A DNA stretch of 64,000 nucleotides from UBA11650 sp963997925 (lineage in GTDB: Bacteria > Chloroflexota > Dehalococcoidia > Lucifugimonadales > UBA3495): assembly GCA_963997925.1 (NCBI GenBank), contig CAXEOX010000002.1:12264-76263 (forward strand), in the 5' to 3' direction. The notes beneath the pieces were generated by a model, which saw only the letters and a program-made list of their open reading frames with translations, was not told the origin of the DNA and did no database searches. Positions 32,827 through 41,842 of this stretch are shown piece after piece (positions within the stretch are counted from its first letter, which is position 1; each line of letters starts with the position of its first letter). The translations under genes and the position numbers were made by a program.

Positions 32827-34113
32827 ATGCGCACCAGCACAATTTCCATCCATCATCGTAGCGGCAGGCCGGTGCGTTTAACGCGTAGCGGCGGTTGGGC
32901 AATCGTGGCGGCGGGAATGGTCCTGATGGCGTGCGCTGGGCAGGAAGGAGTGCGGCCTTCGCCGGTCGTCACCGAGGTTGAGTCATCTACAACTACGACG
33001 CCGTCCAAACTGGAGCCGCCAGCACCGCCCACTCCCACTCCGAGCGCAACATTAGTTCCCACCAAATCGCCCACTCCCACTTCAACGTTATTGCCTACCG
33101 CTGTCTTTGTTCCGGCAGCTACTCCGTTTCCCACCGCTACTCTTGCACCTATCTCCCTGTCAGCATCGACCACCGCACCCACACCCACCGCCGTTCCAAC
33201 TCCCGAGACAATGCCCACGTTAACCCCTTTGCCGAGCCCGACACCCACCGTCCAACCAACGCCTACCCCAAACCCGACGCCCACATCAGTACCAACGCCT
33301 ACTGAGACTCCCGCGCCCCCCGTTCCGGAAGAACCTGCCAACAGTGCCAGCGACTCCGGCCAGGCAGTGCATCTGGTTGCTGATGGCCTTACGGACACCT
33401 ATACGTTGATCTCCGGCGTGTTGGGAGGGAATCCCATCGAAACTCCGGATTGCGGGCACCCTGACTTCGGTCCGCACATCACCCAGGAATGGGATGACGA
33501 TCTGGGAAAACATAGTTTCGTCTTTCATATCCACGTCACACCCGACGACGACCGGTGCAAAGCCTTCGACCGGCAAAGAAACGAGATAAAAACCTACGAC
33601 AAATCGCCGGAGTATCTGAAGGGCTTCCTGGGCGAAACGGTCACCTACCGCTGGAGTTTCAAGCTGGATGAGGGATTTCAGCCGTCACGCAATTTTACAC
33701 ACATCCACCAACTCAAAGCCGTGGGGGGAGATGACTCGTCGCCACTCATGACCCTGACTCCGCGGTCTGGAACTCCCGATAATATAGAAGTCTCCCTCAG
33801 AGATTCCGCGGATGTTCGAACCGTTCTAACCACGATTTCGTTGGAATCAGTCGAGGGAGTATGGGTGGAGGTATATGAAAGGGTGACCTTTGGCCACCAA
33901 GGCCGCTACGCCATCGAGATTAGGACCTTGGTCACCGGGGCGTTGCTGCTCGACTATGAGGACTTGGACATAGATCTTTGGCGGGTTGGCGCAGAGTTTG
34001 TGCGGCCTAAGTGGGGTATCTACCGGAGCTTGGATAGCCAAGAATACCTGCGAGACGAGCAGGTGCGCTTCGACGGGTTCTGTCTGGCAAAGGGCGATGA
34101 TGATTGCCCGTGA
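32827..34113 (+). CDS. Lipoprotein with Pro/Thr stalk and polysaccharide-lyase-like domain
   Basis: A 428-residue predicted lipoprotein. A basic N terminus and hydrophobic stretch (WAIVAAGMVLMAC) end at lipobox Cys36. About 130 residues rich in Pro and Thr (roughly 45-175, with PTPTP units) form an extended stalk. The C-terminal domain (about 185-428) has TYRWSFKLDEGFQ, FTHIHQLKAVGGD, WVEVYERVTFG and RPKWGIYRSL...LRDEQVRFDGF, which resembles the jelly-roll of heparin-lyase/PL20-like polysaccharide lyases. A surface-anchored glycan-degrading or glycan-binding role is inferred. A second stalked lipoprotein is at 62617-63707. ATG start; TGGATACAAT at 32731 may be its -10. Confidence 0.82.
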   Translation: MRTSTISIHHRSGRPVRLTRSGGWAIVAAGMVLMACAGQEGVRPSPVVTEVESSTTTTPSKLEPPAPPTPTPSATLVPTKSPTPTSTLLPTAVFVPAATPFPTATLAPISLSASTTAPTPTAVPTPETMPTLTPLPSPTPTVQPTPTPNPTPTSVPTPTETPAPPVPEEPANSASDSGQAVHLVADGLTDTYTLISGVLGGNPIETPDCGHPDFGPHITQEWDDDLGKHSFVFHIHVTPDDDRCKAFDRQRNEIKTYDKSPEYLKGFLGETVTYRWSFKLDEGFQPSRNFTHIHQLKAVGGDDSSPLMTLTPRSGTPDNIEVSLRDSADVRTVLTTISLESVEGVWVEVYERVTFGHQGRYAIEIRTLVTGALLLDYEDLDIDLWRVGAEFVRPKWGIYRSLDSQEYLRDEQVRFDGFCLAKGDDDCP

Positions 34114-34206
34114 CGATCAGGTGCCCAGCCATGGCGGCAGGTCTATAATATCTGGAACAAACTGCGTGTCCTTCTGATCTGACGCCTGAGGTGCCGAAAT
34201 CGCGTT

Positions 34207-35043
34207 ATGACAAGTTTTATCGAACGTTTGGACCAAGCGTGCGAGGCCAACCGGTCTCTCTTATGCGTAGGCTTGGATGTGGATCCGGAGCGAATGCCGG
34301 TCGCCGATCCTCTGGAGTTTAACCGGGCTATCGTCGATGCTACCGCCGGTCTGGTCTGCGCCTACAAACCCAACTTGGCCTTCTACGAGGCGCTGGGTTT
34401 GCCCGGACTGAAGGCACTGGAAGGGACTGTGCAGTACATCCGCCGGAACGCGCCGTCGGTCGTCATCGTCGGCGATGCCAAAAGGGGTGACATCGGACCC
34501 AGCGGCGCCGCTTACGCCCGAGCCATGTTTCAGGTTTGGGACTTCGACATCGTAACCGTCAATGCTTGGGGCGGGCACGACACCGTCGAGCCTTTTCTGG
34601 AAGACCCGGACCGGGGGGTGTTCATCTGGTGCCGCGGATCCAACCCCGGCTCGGCCGATCTGCAAGACCTAAATGTGGATGGACCGGAGGGCGTGGGGCC
34701 GCTGTATAACCATCTGGCTAGATCTGCCGCTTCCTGGAACCAGAGGGGCAACGTGGGTTTGGTGATGGGAGCTACCAATCCACAGCAGTTGGCGGACGTA
34801 CGCCACCTTTGCCCTGACATGCCTTTGTTGATACCGGGGGTTGGCGCTCAAGGCGGGGATCTGGAAGAGGCCGTCCGCTTGGGCACCGACGAACATGGAC
34901 GGAGGGCATTGATAAATTCGTCCCGTGGGATCATCTACGCTTCCAACGGTCAGGACTTTGCTCAAGCCGCAGGCCGGGCGGCGGCAAGCTTACGGGATTC
35001 CATCAACGGAATCTTGGAGGCCCAGGGAAAGGGATGGCGCTAG
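34207..35043 (+). CDS. pyrF: Orotidine-5'-phosphate decarboxylase
   Basis: A 278-residue decarboxylase making UMP from OMP in pyrimidine synthesis. CVGLDVDPERMP (20-31) and YKPNLAFYEALG precede the catalytic GDAKRGDIG (89-97), with Lys92 and the Asp network; the length places it in the long PyrF_II group. The phosphate-binding GIIYAS lies near the end. It overlaps the DUF951 gene by ten bases. The other pyr genes are in the minus-strand operon at 37904-45851, so pyrF is expressed separately here. A TATAAT at 34144-34149 is a possible -10. Confidence 0.95.
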   Translation: MTSFIERLDQACEANRSLLCVGLDVDPERMPVADPLEFNRAIVDATAGLVCAYKPNLAFYEALGLPGLKALEGTVQYIRRNAPSVVIVGDAKRGDIGPSGAAYARAMFQVWDFDIVTVNAWGGHDTVEPFLEDPDRGVFIWCRGSNPGSADLQDLNVDGPEGVGPLYNHLARSAASWNQRGNVGLVMGATNPQQLADVRHLCPDMPLLIPGVGAQGGDLEEAVRLGTDEHGRRALINSSRGIIYASNGQDFAQAAGRAAASLRDSINGILEAQGKGWR

Positions 35044-35264
35044 ACCTGAAAGTGGGCGACGTGGTGCGGATGAAGAAAGCCCATCCCTGCGGCAATCACT
35101 TGTGGCTGGTGACCCGCCTGGGGGCTGACATCGGGATAACTTGCGAGAAATGCCGCCGCCACGTGATGCTTGCCAGGTCTTTGATGGAGCGGCGGGTAAA
35201 GGAAGTCATCCCGCAGACCCGGGAACCTAGGGATTCCGGTGACGCCGTTACCAACGGGTTCTAG
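35034..35264 (+). CDS. DUF951 domain-containing protein
   Basis: A 76-residue basic protein of the DUF951 family: LKVGDVVRMKKAHPCGNHLWLVTRLGADI then ITCEKCRRHVMLAR. The Cys at HPCG and the CxxC (Cys-Glu-Lys-Cys) may bind zinc. An SH3-like nucleic-acid-binding fold is suggested by the sequence pattern. Function is unknown; the family is common in Firmicutes and Chloroflexota near translation and replication genes. It starts ten bases inside the pyrF 3' end, so the two are co-transcribed and probably translationally coupled. Confidence 0.9.
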   Translation: MALDLKVGDVVRMKKAHPCGNHLWLVTRLGADIGITCEKCRRHVMLARSLMERRVKEVIPQTREPRDSGDAVTNGF

Positions 35265-35288
35265 AAGGCGTCTCCGGCAAGAGTTCTC

Positions 35289-36233
35289 CTAATCTACTTC
35301 TCCCGTGGGCACAGCCTCGGCTTCATAGCCCCAGTCCAGTAACTCGGCGTGGAAGCCACGCATCTGGTCCGCCATGGTGTCGATGAAGTTGCGCACTGCT
35401 CTTCCCAAGAACTTCCCTTTCAATGTGCAGACGCCAATCACCGACTTTTGGAAGATGTGGTCCAGACGGACCACTCCCAACTTGTAGTGGTCTTCCTCAT
35501 GAAGGGTGAAGTCGCTACAGATGGCCAGACCCATCCCAATCTCGACGTACCGCTTGATGGACTCCGTATCGTCCATCGCCAGGACCACGTCGTAGGTGAT
35601 TCCCTGACTTCTCAAGGACTGCTCTACCTTTTGCCTGGTCAAGCTCTCTGGTCCGGTTAGTATCAACGGCCACCCAGCTATGTCTTGCAACTGGATCGGA
35701 TGCTGCTCCAATAAGGCGTGCCCCGGAGGCGTCATCAGAACGACGTTGTAATCGAATAGCTCCTGAAACTCCAGCGACGGTTCGTCGGACGGCGGCGGAG
35801 AGCAGAAGGCCAAGTCGAGTTCGCCGGACTTCACCAATTGAATCAGTGGCGCATATGCGCGAGCCATGAGCCGGATGTGGACGTCCGGGTACTGGGAACG
35901 GAAATACTGGATGCCCCTAGGCAAGTGGTGCATCACCAGATCCTGGTATGCGCCCACGACAAAGGACCCCAACCGCTCCGAGTAGTCCATCTGGGTTTTC
36001 AAAGTGTCTACGGCAGTTACCACCGGAGTCACCAATTCCAGAAGGGTTATGCCTTCGGACGTAAGCTGAATCGGTCTTTTGATCCGGTCGAACAGCGTAA
36101 TGCCAAACTCGGCTTCCAGTTTCCTCAGGTGGGTTGTAACCGTAGGTTGACCCAACTCCAAGACCCGGGCAGCCCTCGAGACACTTCGCAATCTCGCGAC
36201 GTGATAAAAGCTAACTAGTTCACGCAGTTCCAT
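35289..36233 (-). CDS. LysR-family transcriptional regulator
   Basis: A 314-residue regulator. The winged HTH spans about residues 1-60 (FYHVARLRSVSRAARVLELGQPTVT in two helices, then HLRKLEAEFGITLFDR). The C-terminal effector domain of about 90-300 has the type 2 periplasmic-binding fold of CbbR/CysB-like proteins. It is divergent from the ferredoxin gene; the 162-bp gap holds TTGACA on the plus strand and TATAAT on the minus strand (36278-36283), so it probably controls the ferredoxin and itself. The inducer is unknown. ATG start. Confidence 0.94.
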   Translation of the reverse strand: MELRELVSFYHVARLRSVSRAARVLELGQPTVTTHLRKLEAEFGITLFDRIKRPIQLTSEGITLLELVTPVVTAVDTLKTQMDYSERLGSFVVGAYQDLVMHHLPRGIQYFRSQYPDVHIRLMARAYAPLIQLVKSGELDLAFCSPPPSDEPSLEFQELFDYNVVLMTPPGHALLEQHPIQLQDIAGWPLILTGPESLTRQKVEQSLRSQGITYDVVLAMDDTESIKRYVEIGMGLAICSDFTLHEEDHYKLGVVRLDHIFQKSVIGVCTLKGKFLGRAVRNFIDTMADQMRGFHAELLDWGYEAEAVPTGEVD

Positions 36234-36292
36234 CGGCGTGCTCCCCCAAACAGGCGTACTGCTTTCGAATATGATGTATTATACGGTATCGC

Positions 36293-36321
36293 TTGACAAA
36301 ATACAGGTGCGAATCGAGAAT
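36293..36321 (+). promoter_or_regulatory. Promoter candidate for the ferredoxin gene
   Basis: TTGACA at 36293-36298 and GAGAAT at 36316-36321 with a 17-bp spacer, in the divergent gap with the LysR gene. The ferredoxin start is about 75 bp downstream. Confidence 0.45.
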
Positions 36322-36395
36322 AGGGTTCTCCGCATGTTGCTTTTATACCCGGCTGGTAGTATCCGGGCGATTACATAACTCTTGGTGTCAGATTT

Positions 36396-36641
36396 ATGCC
36401 CTATATAATCACTGAGCCATGTATCGGAGTGAAAGACGCTGCCTGTCTTGAAGTCTGCCCTGTAGATTGCATCGCCACTACCGATGAAGCTGAGATGTAC
36501 TATATCGACCCGCAGGGTTGTATCGATTGCTCCTATTGTGAGTCGGTCTGCCCGGTGAACGCCATCTTTGATGAGTTCGCCGTCCCTTCCAAGTGGCGGG
36601 AGTACATCCGCAAGAACCGGAATTTCTGGGACGGGAAATAG
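36396..36641 (+). CDS. 7Fe-type ferredoxin
   Basis: An 81-residue soluble electron carrier with two clusters. The first motif is Cys9-X7-Cys17-X3-Cys21-Pro, the second Cys42-X2-Cys45-X2-Cys48-X3-Cys52-Pro; the long first spacing marks a 3Fe-4S plus 4Fe-4S ferredoxin. It probably passes electrons to an oxygenase or reductase, but no obvious partner is adjacent; the LysR gene is divergent and the ornithine-cyclodeaminase-like gene follows after 308 bp. The ATG lacks a strong ribosome-binding site. It is predicted cytoplasmic. Confidence 0.94.
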   Translation: MPYIITEPCIGVKDAACLEVCPVDCIATTDEAEMYYIDPQGCIDCSYCESVCPVNAIFDEFAVPSKWREYIRKNRNFWDGK

Positions 36642-36949
36642 CCGCTTCCGGCTCGCCTTTTGATTTTCTTCTCCCTGGTTAGGCTAAAGCCGCATACCAT
36701 CTTGGCTAAATCCTAGCGCTAATGTTAACTCCATCCCCCCGAGGTTTGACGCTTCATTAACCCATAGTTGATAGATATATAATATTCTATCTACTTATGT
36801 CAAGAGTTTTTACCCGGCGAATGAAATTTCGTTTATAGCAACTGCCTGATCCGCCACGTTGTCAGTGAGTGTGATGCAGGTTAAACTTTGGGCCAATCTG
36901 GCAACCAGCGCCGGAATACAGGCGCGGTGAGGATTGAAAGGAAATTGAA
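36642..36949. other. 308-bp gap with operator-like palindrome
   Basis: No gene. GATAGA (36770-36775) and TCTATC (36786-36791) form an inverted repeat around TATATAATAT, which contains TATAAT at 36778-36783, so a -10 would sit inside a possible operator. TTGAC at 36746-36750 is upstream at an unhelpful distance. This is the likely control region of the gene at 36950. Confidence 0.4.
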
Positions 36950-37903
36950 ATGGCTTTATTTCTGCGGGATGAAGAAGTATCACGTGCGGTATCGATGGAT
37001 GATATGCTACCGGCTATCGAGTCGATGCAGGGGCATTTTGGCCGTGGTGAGGCCATGGTTCTACCCCGGAAAAAAATCATCGCCAGCGGAGGAGTGTTGG
37101 CGGTTATGGGCGGTGGGCTATTTTACGACGGCGTATTAGGTGTCAAAACCTACACCGTCGTTCGGGGCACTTACTCTTTCCAAGTCAGCCTCTATGACGC
37201 GGAGACGGGCCGTCTCATGTGTTATACCCAAGCCAACCGCCTGGGACAGCTACGTACCGGCGCTACCACGGCGTTGGCGGTCAAATACCTGTCCAACTCC
37301 GATGCCGCTACTGTGGGGATAATCGGTACCGGGTACCAGGCTCCCACCCAGTTAGAGGCGATCAGCAAAATTAGAAGCATCAAGAGCGTTAAAGCCTTCA
37401 GCCGAACCGCCGAGAATCGGGATGCCTTTGCCAAGACCATGACCGATTCCTTGGGGTTGGCAGTTTCCTCGGCATCGGGAGCCCAGGAGGTAGTGGAGGG
37501 CAGCGACGTCGTTATCTGCATCGCCGCCGCCACTGAGCCGGTGGTGAACGGTGAGTGGCTGGCGTCGGGAGTTACCCTGATCGGAGCGGGACCCACAACC
37601 TGGCGGATCCGCGAGGTAGACGACGCCGCTATCGTTCGTGCTGACAAGATATTCGTGGATTCGGTGGAGCAGGCTCGTGACGAGGCCGGCGACATGGCCA
37701 GCGCCGTTGACCGGGGCCTTCTTCAGTGGAGTCAGCTATTGGAGCTACGACACGCCGTCGCCGGCACCGTATCGGGTCGTGACAATCACAACCAGATAGT
37801 CTTCGCCAAGATGATGGGCACCGGGGTGGCCGACGTAGCCGCAGCCAAGCTGGCCTACGATAAGGCAACAGAGATGGGGTTGGGAACGGAGATGGAGTGG
37901 TAG
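36950..37903 (+). CDS. Ornithine cyclodeaminase / mu-crystallin family protein
   Basis: A 317-residue NAD(P)-dependent enzyme of the OCD/alanine-dehydrogenase/mu-crystallin family. The N-terminal part has LPRKKIIASGG and the substrate-binding GVLGVKTYTVV. The Rossmann motif is GIIGTGYQAPTQ near residue 124, and the cofactor-binding SDVVICIAAATEPVV follows. It may act as an imine reductase, alanine dehydrogenase or ornithine cyclodeaminase; the sequence does not decide. GAAAGGAA precedes the ATG. Its stop codon directly abuts the carB stop codon on the other strand. Confidence 0.93.
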   Translation: MALFLRDEEVSRAVSMDDMLPAIESMQGHFGRGEAMVLPRKKIIASGGVLAVMGGGLFYDGVLGVKTYTVVRGTYSFQVSLYDAETGRLMCYTQANRLGQLRTGATTALAVKYLSNSDAATVGIIGTGYQAPTQLEAISKIRSIKSVKAFSRTAENRDAFAKTMTDSLGLAVSSASGAQEVVEGSDVVICIAAATEPVVNGEWLASGVTLIGAGPTTWRIREVDDAAIVRADKIFVDSVEQARDEAGDMASAVDRGLLQWSQLLELRHAVAGTVSGRDNHNQIVFAKMMGTGVADVAAAKLAYDKATEMGLGTEMEW

Positions 37904-40900
37904 CTAAGTAGCTGCCAGATATTCCTTAGTGGGCAAGACGCTGTAGGTGTTACGCTCCATCAGCAGGCTTTCCACCGCCGCCCTGGCGGTGTCAAGCGAG
38001 GTGAAGCAGGGAATCTGACGCTCTACGGCGGCGCGGCGGATGAAGAACCCGTCTTGCATGACAGAGGTATCGCCGGATAGGGTGTTTATCACCGCCCCGA
38101 CAGTTCCTTCGGTGATTAGATCTACGACGTTGGGATGCCCTTCGCCCAGCCGCTTGTTGGCCACCGTTACTTGAATACCCAAGGCGGCAATCATGGCGGC
38201 GGTGCCTTCGGTGGCATAGAGAGGGCAGCCTGCCTGTCCCAGATCCTTGATTAGATCAAGGGCTTCGGCTTTGTGCTGGTCGGCGATGCTCAGTAGCACC
38301 CCCATCTTCCTGTTCAAGTTCAGGTTCGCCGCCAAAAGGGCCTTGGCTAGCGCACCGGGGAAGTCCCGGTCAACGCCCATAACCTCTCCGGTGGATTTCA
38401 TCTCAGGGCCAAGGTGCCAGTCCACGCCCACCAATTTGCCCATGGAGAATACCGGCGCTTTTATGCCGACTAGGTTCTGCCTGGGCCAGAGCCCGCCTTC
38501 ATATCCTTGGGATGCCAGGCTTTCTCCCATCATGACCCGGGTAGCCACCGGGGCTACTGGAACTCCGGTAACCTTGGAGATGAATGGGATGGTCCGGCTG
38601 CCCCTGGGATTAACCTCCAGAACGTAGACGGAAGTAGCGGCAGTGGCTTCCACCGGTAGGTGGGGGCTACGATAGGGTGGTCCCCCGAGAACCACGAACT
38701 GGATATTCATGAGGCCCCGGACGCCCATGGCCATGCCGATGCGAGTCGTGTAGTCCACGATGGTGGATACTTCTTCATCGGTGAGGTTCAGTCCGGGGTA
38801 CATGGCCATGGAGTCTCCGCTGTGGACTCCGGCCCGCTCAATGTGCTCCATGATGCCGGGAATCAAGACCTGCTCACCGTCGCAGATGGCGTCGACCTCG
38901 CACTCTTTGCCTTCCATATACCGGTCGATGAGCACCGGTTGTTCCGGCGCCAGTTCGACTGCCGCCGTCAAGTAGCGAATCAGCTCCGAGGCGTTCTGCA
39001 CTATCTCCATGGCCCGGCCGCCCAGCACGTAGCTGGGGCGTACCACTGCCGGATATCCGATGTTCTGGGCGACCTGGAGGGCTTCGCTCACCGAGGTCAC
39101 CGCTGCGCCCGGAGGTTGGGGAATCCCCAATCGGGACATAAATTCTTCAAACTTGTGCCGGTCCGACGCAGTGTCGATAGTTTCCGCGCTGGAGCCAAGG
39201 ATCGGCAAACCGGCCGCAGCCAGAATCTGGGACAGATTGATGGCTGTCTGGCCGCCGAATTGAACGACTGACGCCGGAGGTTGATCGTCCACCGTCTCGT
39301 TGTCGATGATATCCCTGACCGCTTCTTCGTCCAACGGTTCGAAGTAAAGGCGGTCGCTGGAGTCGAAGTCAGTAGACACGGTTTCGGGGTTGGAGTTAAT
39401 CATTATGCTGCGGACGCCGGCCTGGGAAAGGGCTTGGGCGGCGTGGACGCTACAGTAGTCGAACTCGATTCCCTGGCCGATTCTGATGGGCCCGCTGCCA
39501 ATCACCAGTGCTTTGGGTCCGGGTAAAGGCTCTGCTTCGTTTTCCTGGTCGTAGGTGCTGTAGTAATACGGCGTGACCGCCTCAAATTCGGCGGCGCAGG
39601 TATCCACCGTTTTGTAAACGGGCCGGAGATCCCATTGGTGGCGGAGATTCCGCACCTGCTCCGGTAGCATGTCGGCCAGCGTACCCACCTGCTCGTCGGA
39701 GAATCCCAACCGCTTGGCACGCCACAGTAGGTCGGGCCGCAACGGCTCGGACAGCAAGCGCCGCTCCATGGCGACGATGCGCTCCAAGGCACTGATGAAC
39801 CAGGGGTCGATGTTGGTGCGCTCCAACAGGGTATCGGAGTCCACGGCCCGGCGGATCGCCGCCATCATCGCCCACAGCCGCAGGTCGTTGGGCACTAGAG
39901 GTAGCCGGTCCAGCGAGAACGTCCCGCCGCTACGCCACTCCGGGTCTTCCCACAAAAGAGTGCGCCCACTGAATTCCAGGGACCGGACCGCCTTCTGCAA
40001 CGCGGCCTCGAATGATCGGTCGATGGCCATGACTTCCCCGGTTGCTTTCATCTGGGTGGTGACGTTGCGGTCGCCGCTGGGGAATTTGTCGAAAGGCCAA
40101 CGAGGAATCTTTATAACGCAGTAGTCCAACGCTGGCTCGAAAGCCGCTTGGGTCTTATCGGTGACTGCGTTGGGAATCTCGTCCAGACGCTTTCCCACGG
40201 CAATCTTGGCGGCGACCCGGGCGATGGGATAGCCAGTGGCCTTGCTGGCCAAGGCGGAACTGCGGCTGACTCTTGGATTGACTTCAATCACGTAATAGGG
40301 AGCGTCAGCGGTAGGGTCCAATCCGATGGCTTCGGCGACCCTTTGATGAGGCTGCAATGCGAATTGGACGTTGCAACCGCCCTCGATGCCCAGTCCCCGA
40401 ATGATTTTCAGGCTGGCGCTCCGGAGCATCTGATAGTCTTTGTCGGTCAGCGTTTGGCTGGGAGCGACGACGATACTGTCGCCGGTGTGGACGCCCATGG
40501 GGTCTAGGTTTTCCATGTTGCAGACGGTGATGCAGTTATCCGCACCGTCACGCATGACCTCGTATTCAATCTCCTTCCATCCGGCCAGGGACTTTTCAAG
40601 GAGAATCTGAGAGATGGGGCTGGTGGAGAGACCGCTTTGGGCGATGGTCTCGAATTCCTCCCAGGTGGAGGCGAATCCGCCGCCGCTGCCACCTAGGGTG
40701 TAAGCGGGGCGTACCACCAATGGCAGACCCACGGCTTTGCCGATGGCGCGGGCTTCTTCCATGTTCGACGCAATCTCGCCAAGGGGTTCAGGTTCTCCGA
40801 CCTCACGAAGAAAATCCCGGAACAATTCCCGGTCTTCGCAGCGGCGGATGGTATCCAGAGGAGTGCCCAGCAGACGGACGTTGTACTTCTCCAGCACGCC

Positions 40901-41215
40901 AGCATCCGCCAGGGCTACGGCCAGGTTCAAGCCGGTCTGGCCTCCCAAAGTTGGAAGTATGCCGTCGGGCCTCTCCCGATCAATGATGCGGTCGAGAACC
41001 TCGACGGACAATGGTTCGATGTAGACGCGGTCCGCTGTCGCGTCGTCGGTCATTATGGTTGCGGGGTTGGAGTTAACCAGTACGGTTGTGACACCCTCCT
41101 CACGGAGAGCTTTGCAGGCTTGTGTACCCGCATAGTCAAACTCAGCTGCCTGACCGATCACGATAGGCCCGGAGCCGATGACCAGTACCTTCCCAGGTTT
41201 TCCCGAGATGCTAAT
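37904..41215 (-). CDS. carB: Carbamoyl-phosphate synthase large subunit (start probably ATT)
   Basis: Large subunit of carbamoyl-phosphate synthase, which makes carbamoyl phosphate from bicarbonate, ATP and glutamine-derived ammonia. Two ATP-grasp halves and the C-terminal MGS-like domain are present. The family N terminus (KVLVIGSGPIVIGQAAEFDYAGT) is encoded, but the only ATG, GTG or TTG start in frame is a GTG at 41161, inside this conserved motif (PI-V-IGQ). The reading frame upstream is open to 41267 and holds no ATG, GTG or TTG. ATT at 41213-41215 is placed seven bases after GGGAG and gives about 1,103 residues, so a non-standard start is proposed. It is the last gene of the pyr operon. 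Confidence 0.9.
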   Translation of the reverse strand: MSISGKPGKVLVIGSGPIVIGQAAEFDYAGTQACKALREEGVTTVLVNSNPATIMTDDATADRVYIEPLSVEVLDRIIDRERPDGILPTLGGQTGLNLAVALADAGVLEKYNVRLLGTPLDTIRRCEDRELFRDFLREVGEPEPLGEIASNMEEARAIGKAVGLPLVVRPAYTLGGSGGGFASTWEEFETIAQSGLSTSPISQILLEKSLAGWKEIEYEVMRDGADNCITVCNMENLDPMGVHTGDSIVVAPSQTLTDKDYQMLRSASLKIIRGLGIEGGCNVQFALQPHQRVAEAIGLDPTADAPYYVIEVNPRVSRSSALASKATGYPIARVAAKIAVGKRLDEIPNAVTDKTQAAFEPALDYCVIKIPRWPFDKFPSGDRNVTTQMKATGEVMAIDRSFEAALQKAVRSLEFSGRTLLWEDPEWRSGGTFSLDRLPLVPNDLRLWAMMAAIRRAVDSDTLLERTNIDPWFISALERIVAMERRLLSEPLRPDLLWRAKRLGFSDEQVGTLADMLPEQVRNLRHQWDLRPVYKTVDTCAAEFEAVTPYYYSTYDQENEAEPLPGPKALVIGSGPIRIGQGIEFDYCSVHAAQALSQAGVRSIMINSNPETVSTDFDSSDRLYFEPLDEEAVRDIIDNETVDDQPPASVVQFGGQTAINLSQILAAAGLPILGSSAETIDTASDRHKFEEFMSRLGIPQPPGAAVTSVSEALQVAQNIGYPAVVRPSYVLGGRAMEIVQNASELIRYLTAAVELAPEQPVLIDRYMEGKECEVDAICDGEQVLIPGIMEHIERAGVHSGDSMAMYPGLNLTDEEVSTIVDYTTRIGMAMGVRGLMNIQFVVLGGPPYRSPHLPVEATAATSVYVLEVNPRGSRTIPFISKVTGVPVAPVATRVMMGESLASQGYEGGLWPRQNLVGIKAPVFSMGKLVGVDWHLGPEMKSTGEVMGVDRDFPGALAKALLAANLNLNRKMGVLLSIADQHKAEALDLIKDLGQAGCPLYATEGTAAMIAALGIQVTVANKRLGEGHPNVVDLITEGTVGAVINTLSGDTSVMQDGFFIRRAAVERQIPCFTSLDTARAAVESLLMERNTYSVLPTKEYLAAT

Positions 41216-41307
41216 CCCTTTACTCCCTTTAATTACCGTCGTACCAACGACGAACCACCGAGGTAACGTCGACGCACCAGCGGACCGGCATTATTGCCTA
41301 TGAATCT

Positions 41308-41724
41308 CTAAGAGGTTGGTAGGAGGCCCGGCAACGTGATTAGCTCCTTTTTTTGGAGCATGTTTAACGTTTGAAAGATAAATGATCCCAAGAAATTGCC
41401 GCCGGGGTCACACTCCGAGTAATTGGAAGGGTCTTCCCGGTCCCTCGGCGGGATACGGACGACTACTTCCCCGTAGTTTTGAGCTTCCAGCTCGACACGG
41501 CCCACCGTGGGCCGCTCCCAGTCTCGGTGTTGCGAGTTAATCAATTTGATCGACAAGTCCCACCGGACTCCCAGCTCGGTCCTGCCTGGAGTGAGCTGGT
41601 ATTCGTGACCGGAATGTTGAAACCAGGGTACCTCTTCATCAAAGAGCGATACAACGCTCATCAAGTCGCCAGGAATCTCCACCTCCACACCCTCTTCCAC
41701 CAACACCAAGGAGAATGAAGACAT
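41308..41724 (-). CDS. Hypothetical protein inside the pyr operon
   Basis: A 138-residue protein lying between carA and carB with no recognised family. It starts MSSFSLVLVEEGVEVEIPGD, has a mid section with PWFQHSGHEYQLTPGR and WERPTVGRVELEAQNYGEVVV, and ends in a LNMLQKKELITLPGLLPTS tail. It is mainly beta-strand by pattern and cytoplasmic. The ATG has TGGAGGT at a good distance. An inserted gene in a carA-carB pair is unusual, and its position could place it under pyrimidine control. Function unknown. Confidence 0.7.
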   Translation of the reverse strand: MSSFSLVLVEEGVEVEIPGDLMSVVSLFDEEVPWFQHSGHEYQLTPGRTELGVRWDLSIKLINSQHRDWERPTVGRVELEAQNYGEVVVRIPPRDREDPSNYSECDPGGNFLGSFIFQTLNMLQKKELITLPGLLPTS

Positions 41725-41842
41725 TTGGTTACCTCCAATATATTCCTATAAGTCGTGCAAGGTTTGCTGACCTGGCGTATTTCATAGACTTCCGGTTAGA
41801 GCTGTATAGGCGATCCTCCTTTCAAAAGATTTGGCAAAGTGT

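Noticed and set aside
32853..33398. Antisense ORF opposite the Pro/Thr stalk (Gly/Val-rich)
   Set aside because: It is the mirror image of the PTP repeats on the other strand; the same holds for the Gly/Val-rich ORFs opposite 62939-63445.
41159..41161. GTG as the carB start
   Set aside because: It falls inside the conserved ATP-grasp entry motif (GPI-V-IGQ), so the protein would lose needed N-terminal residues.
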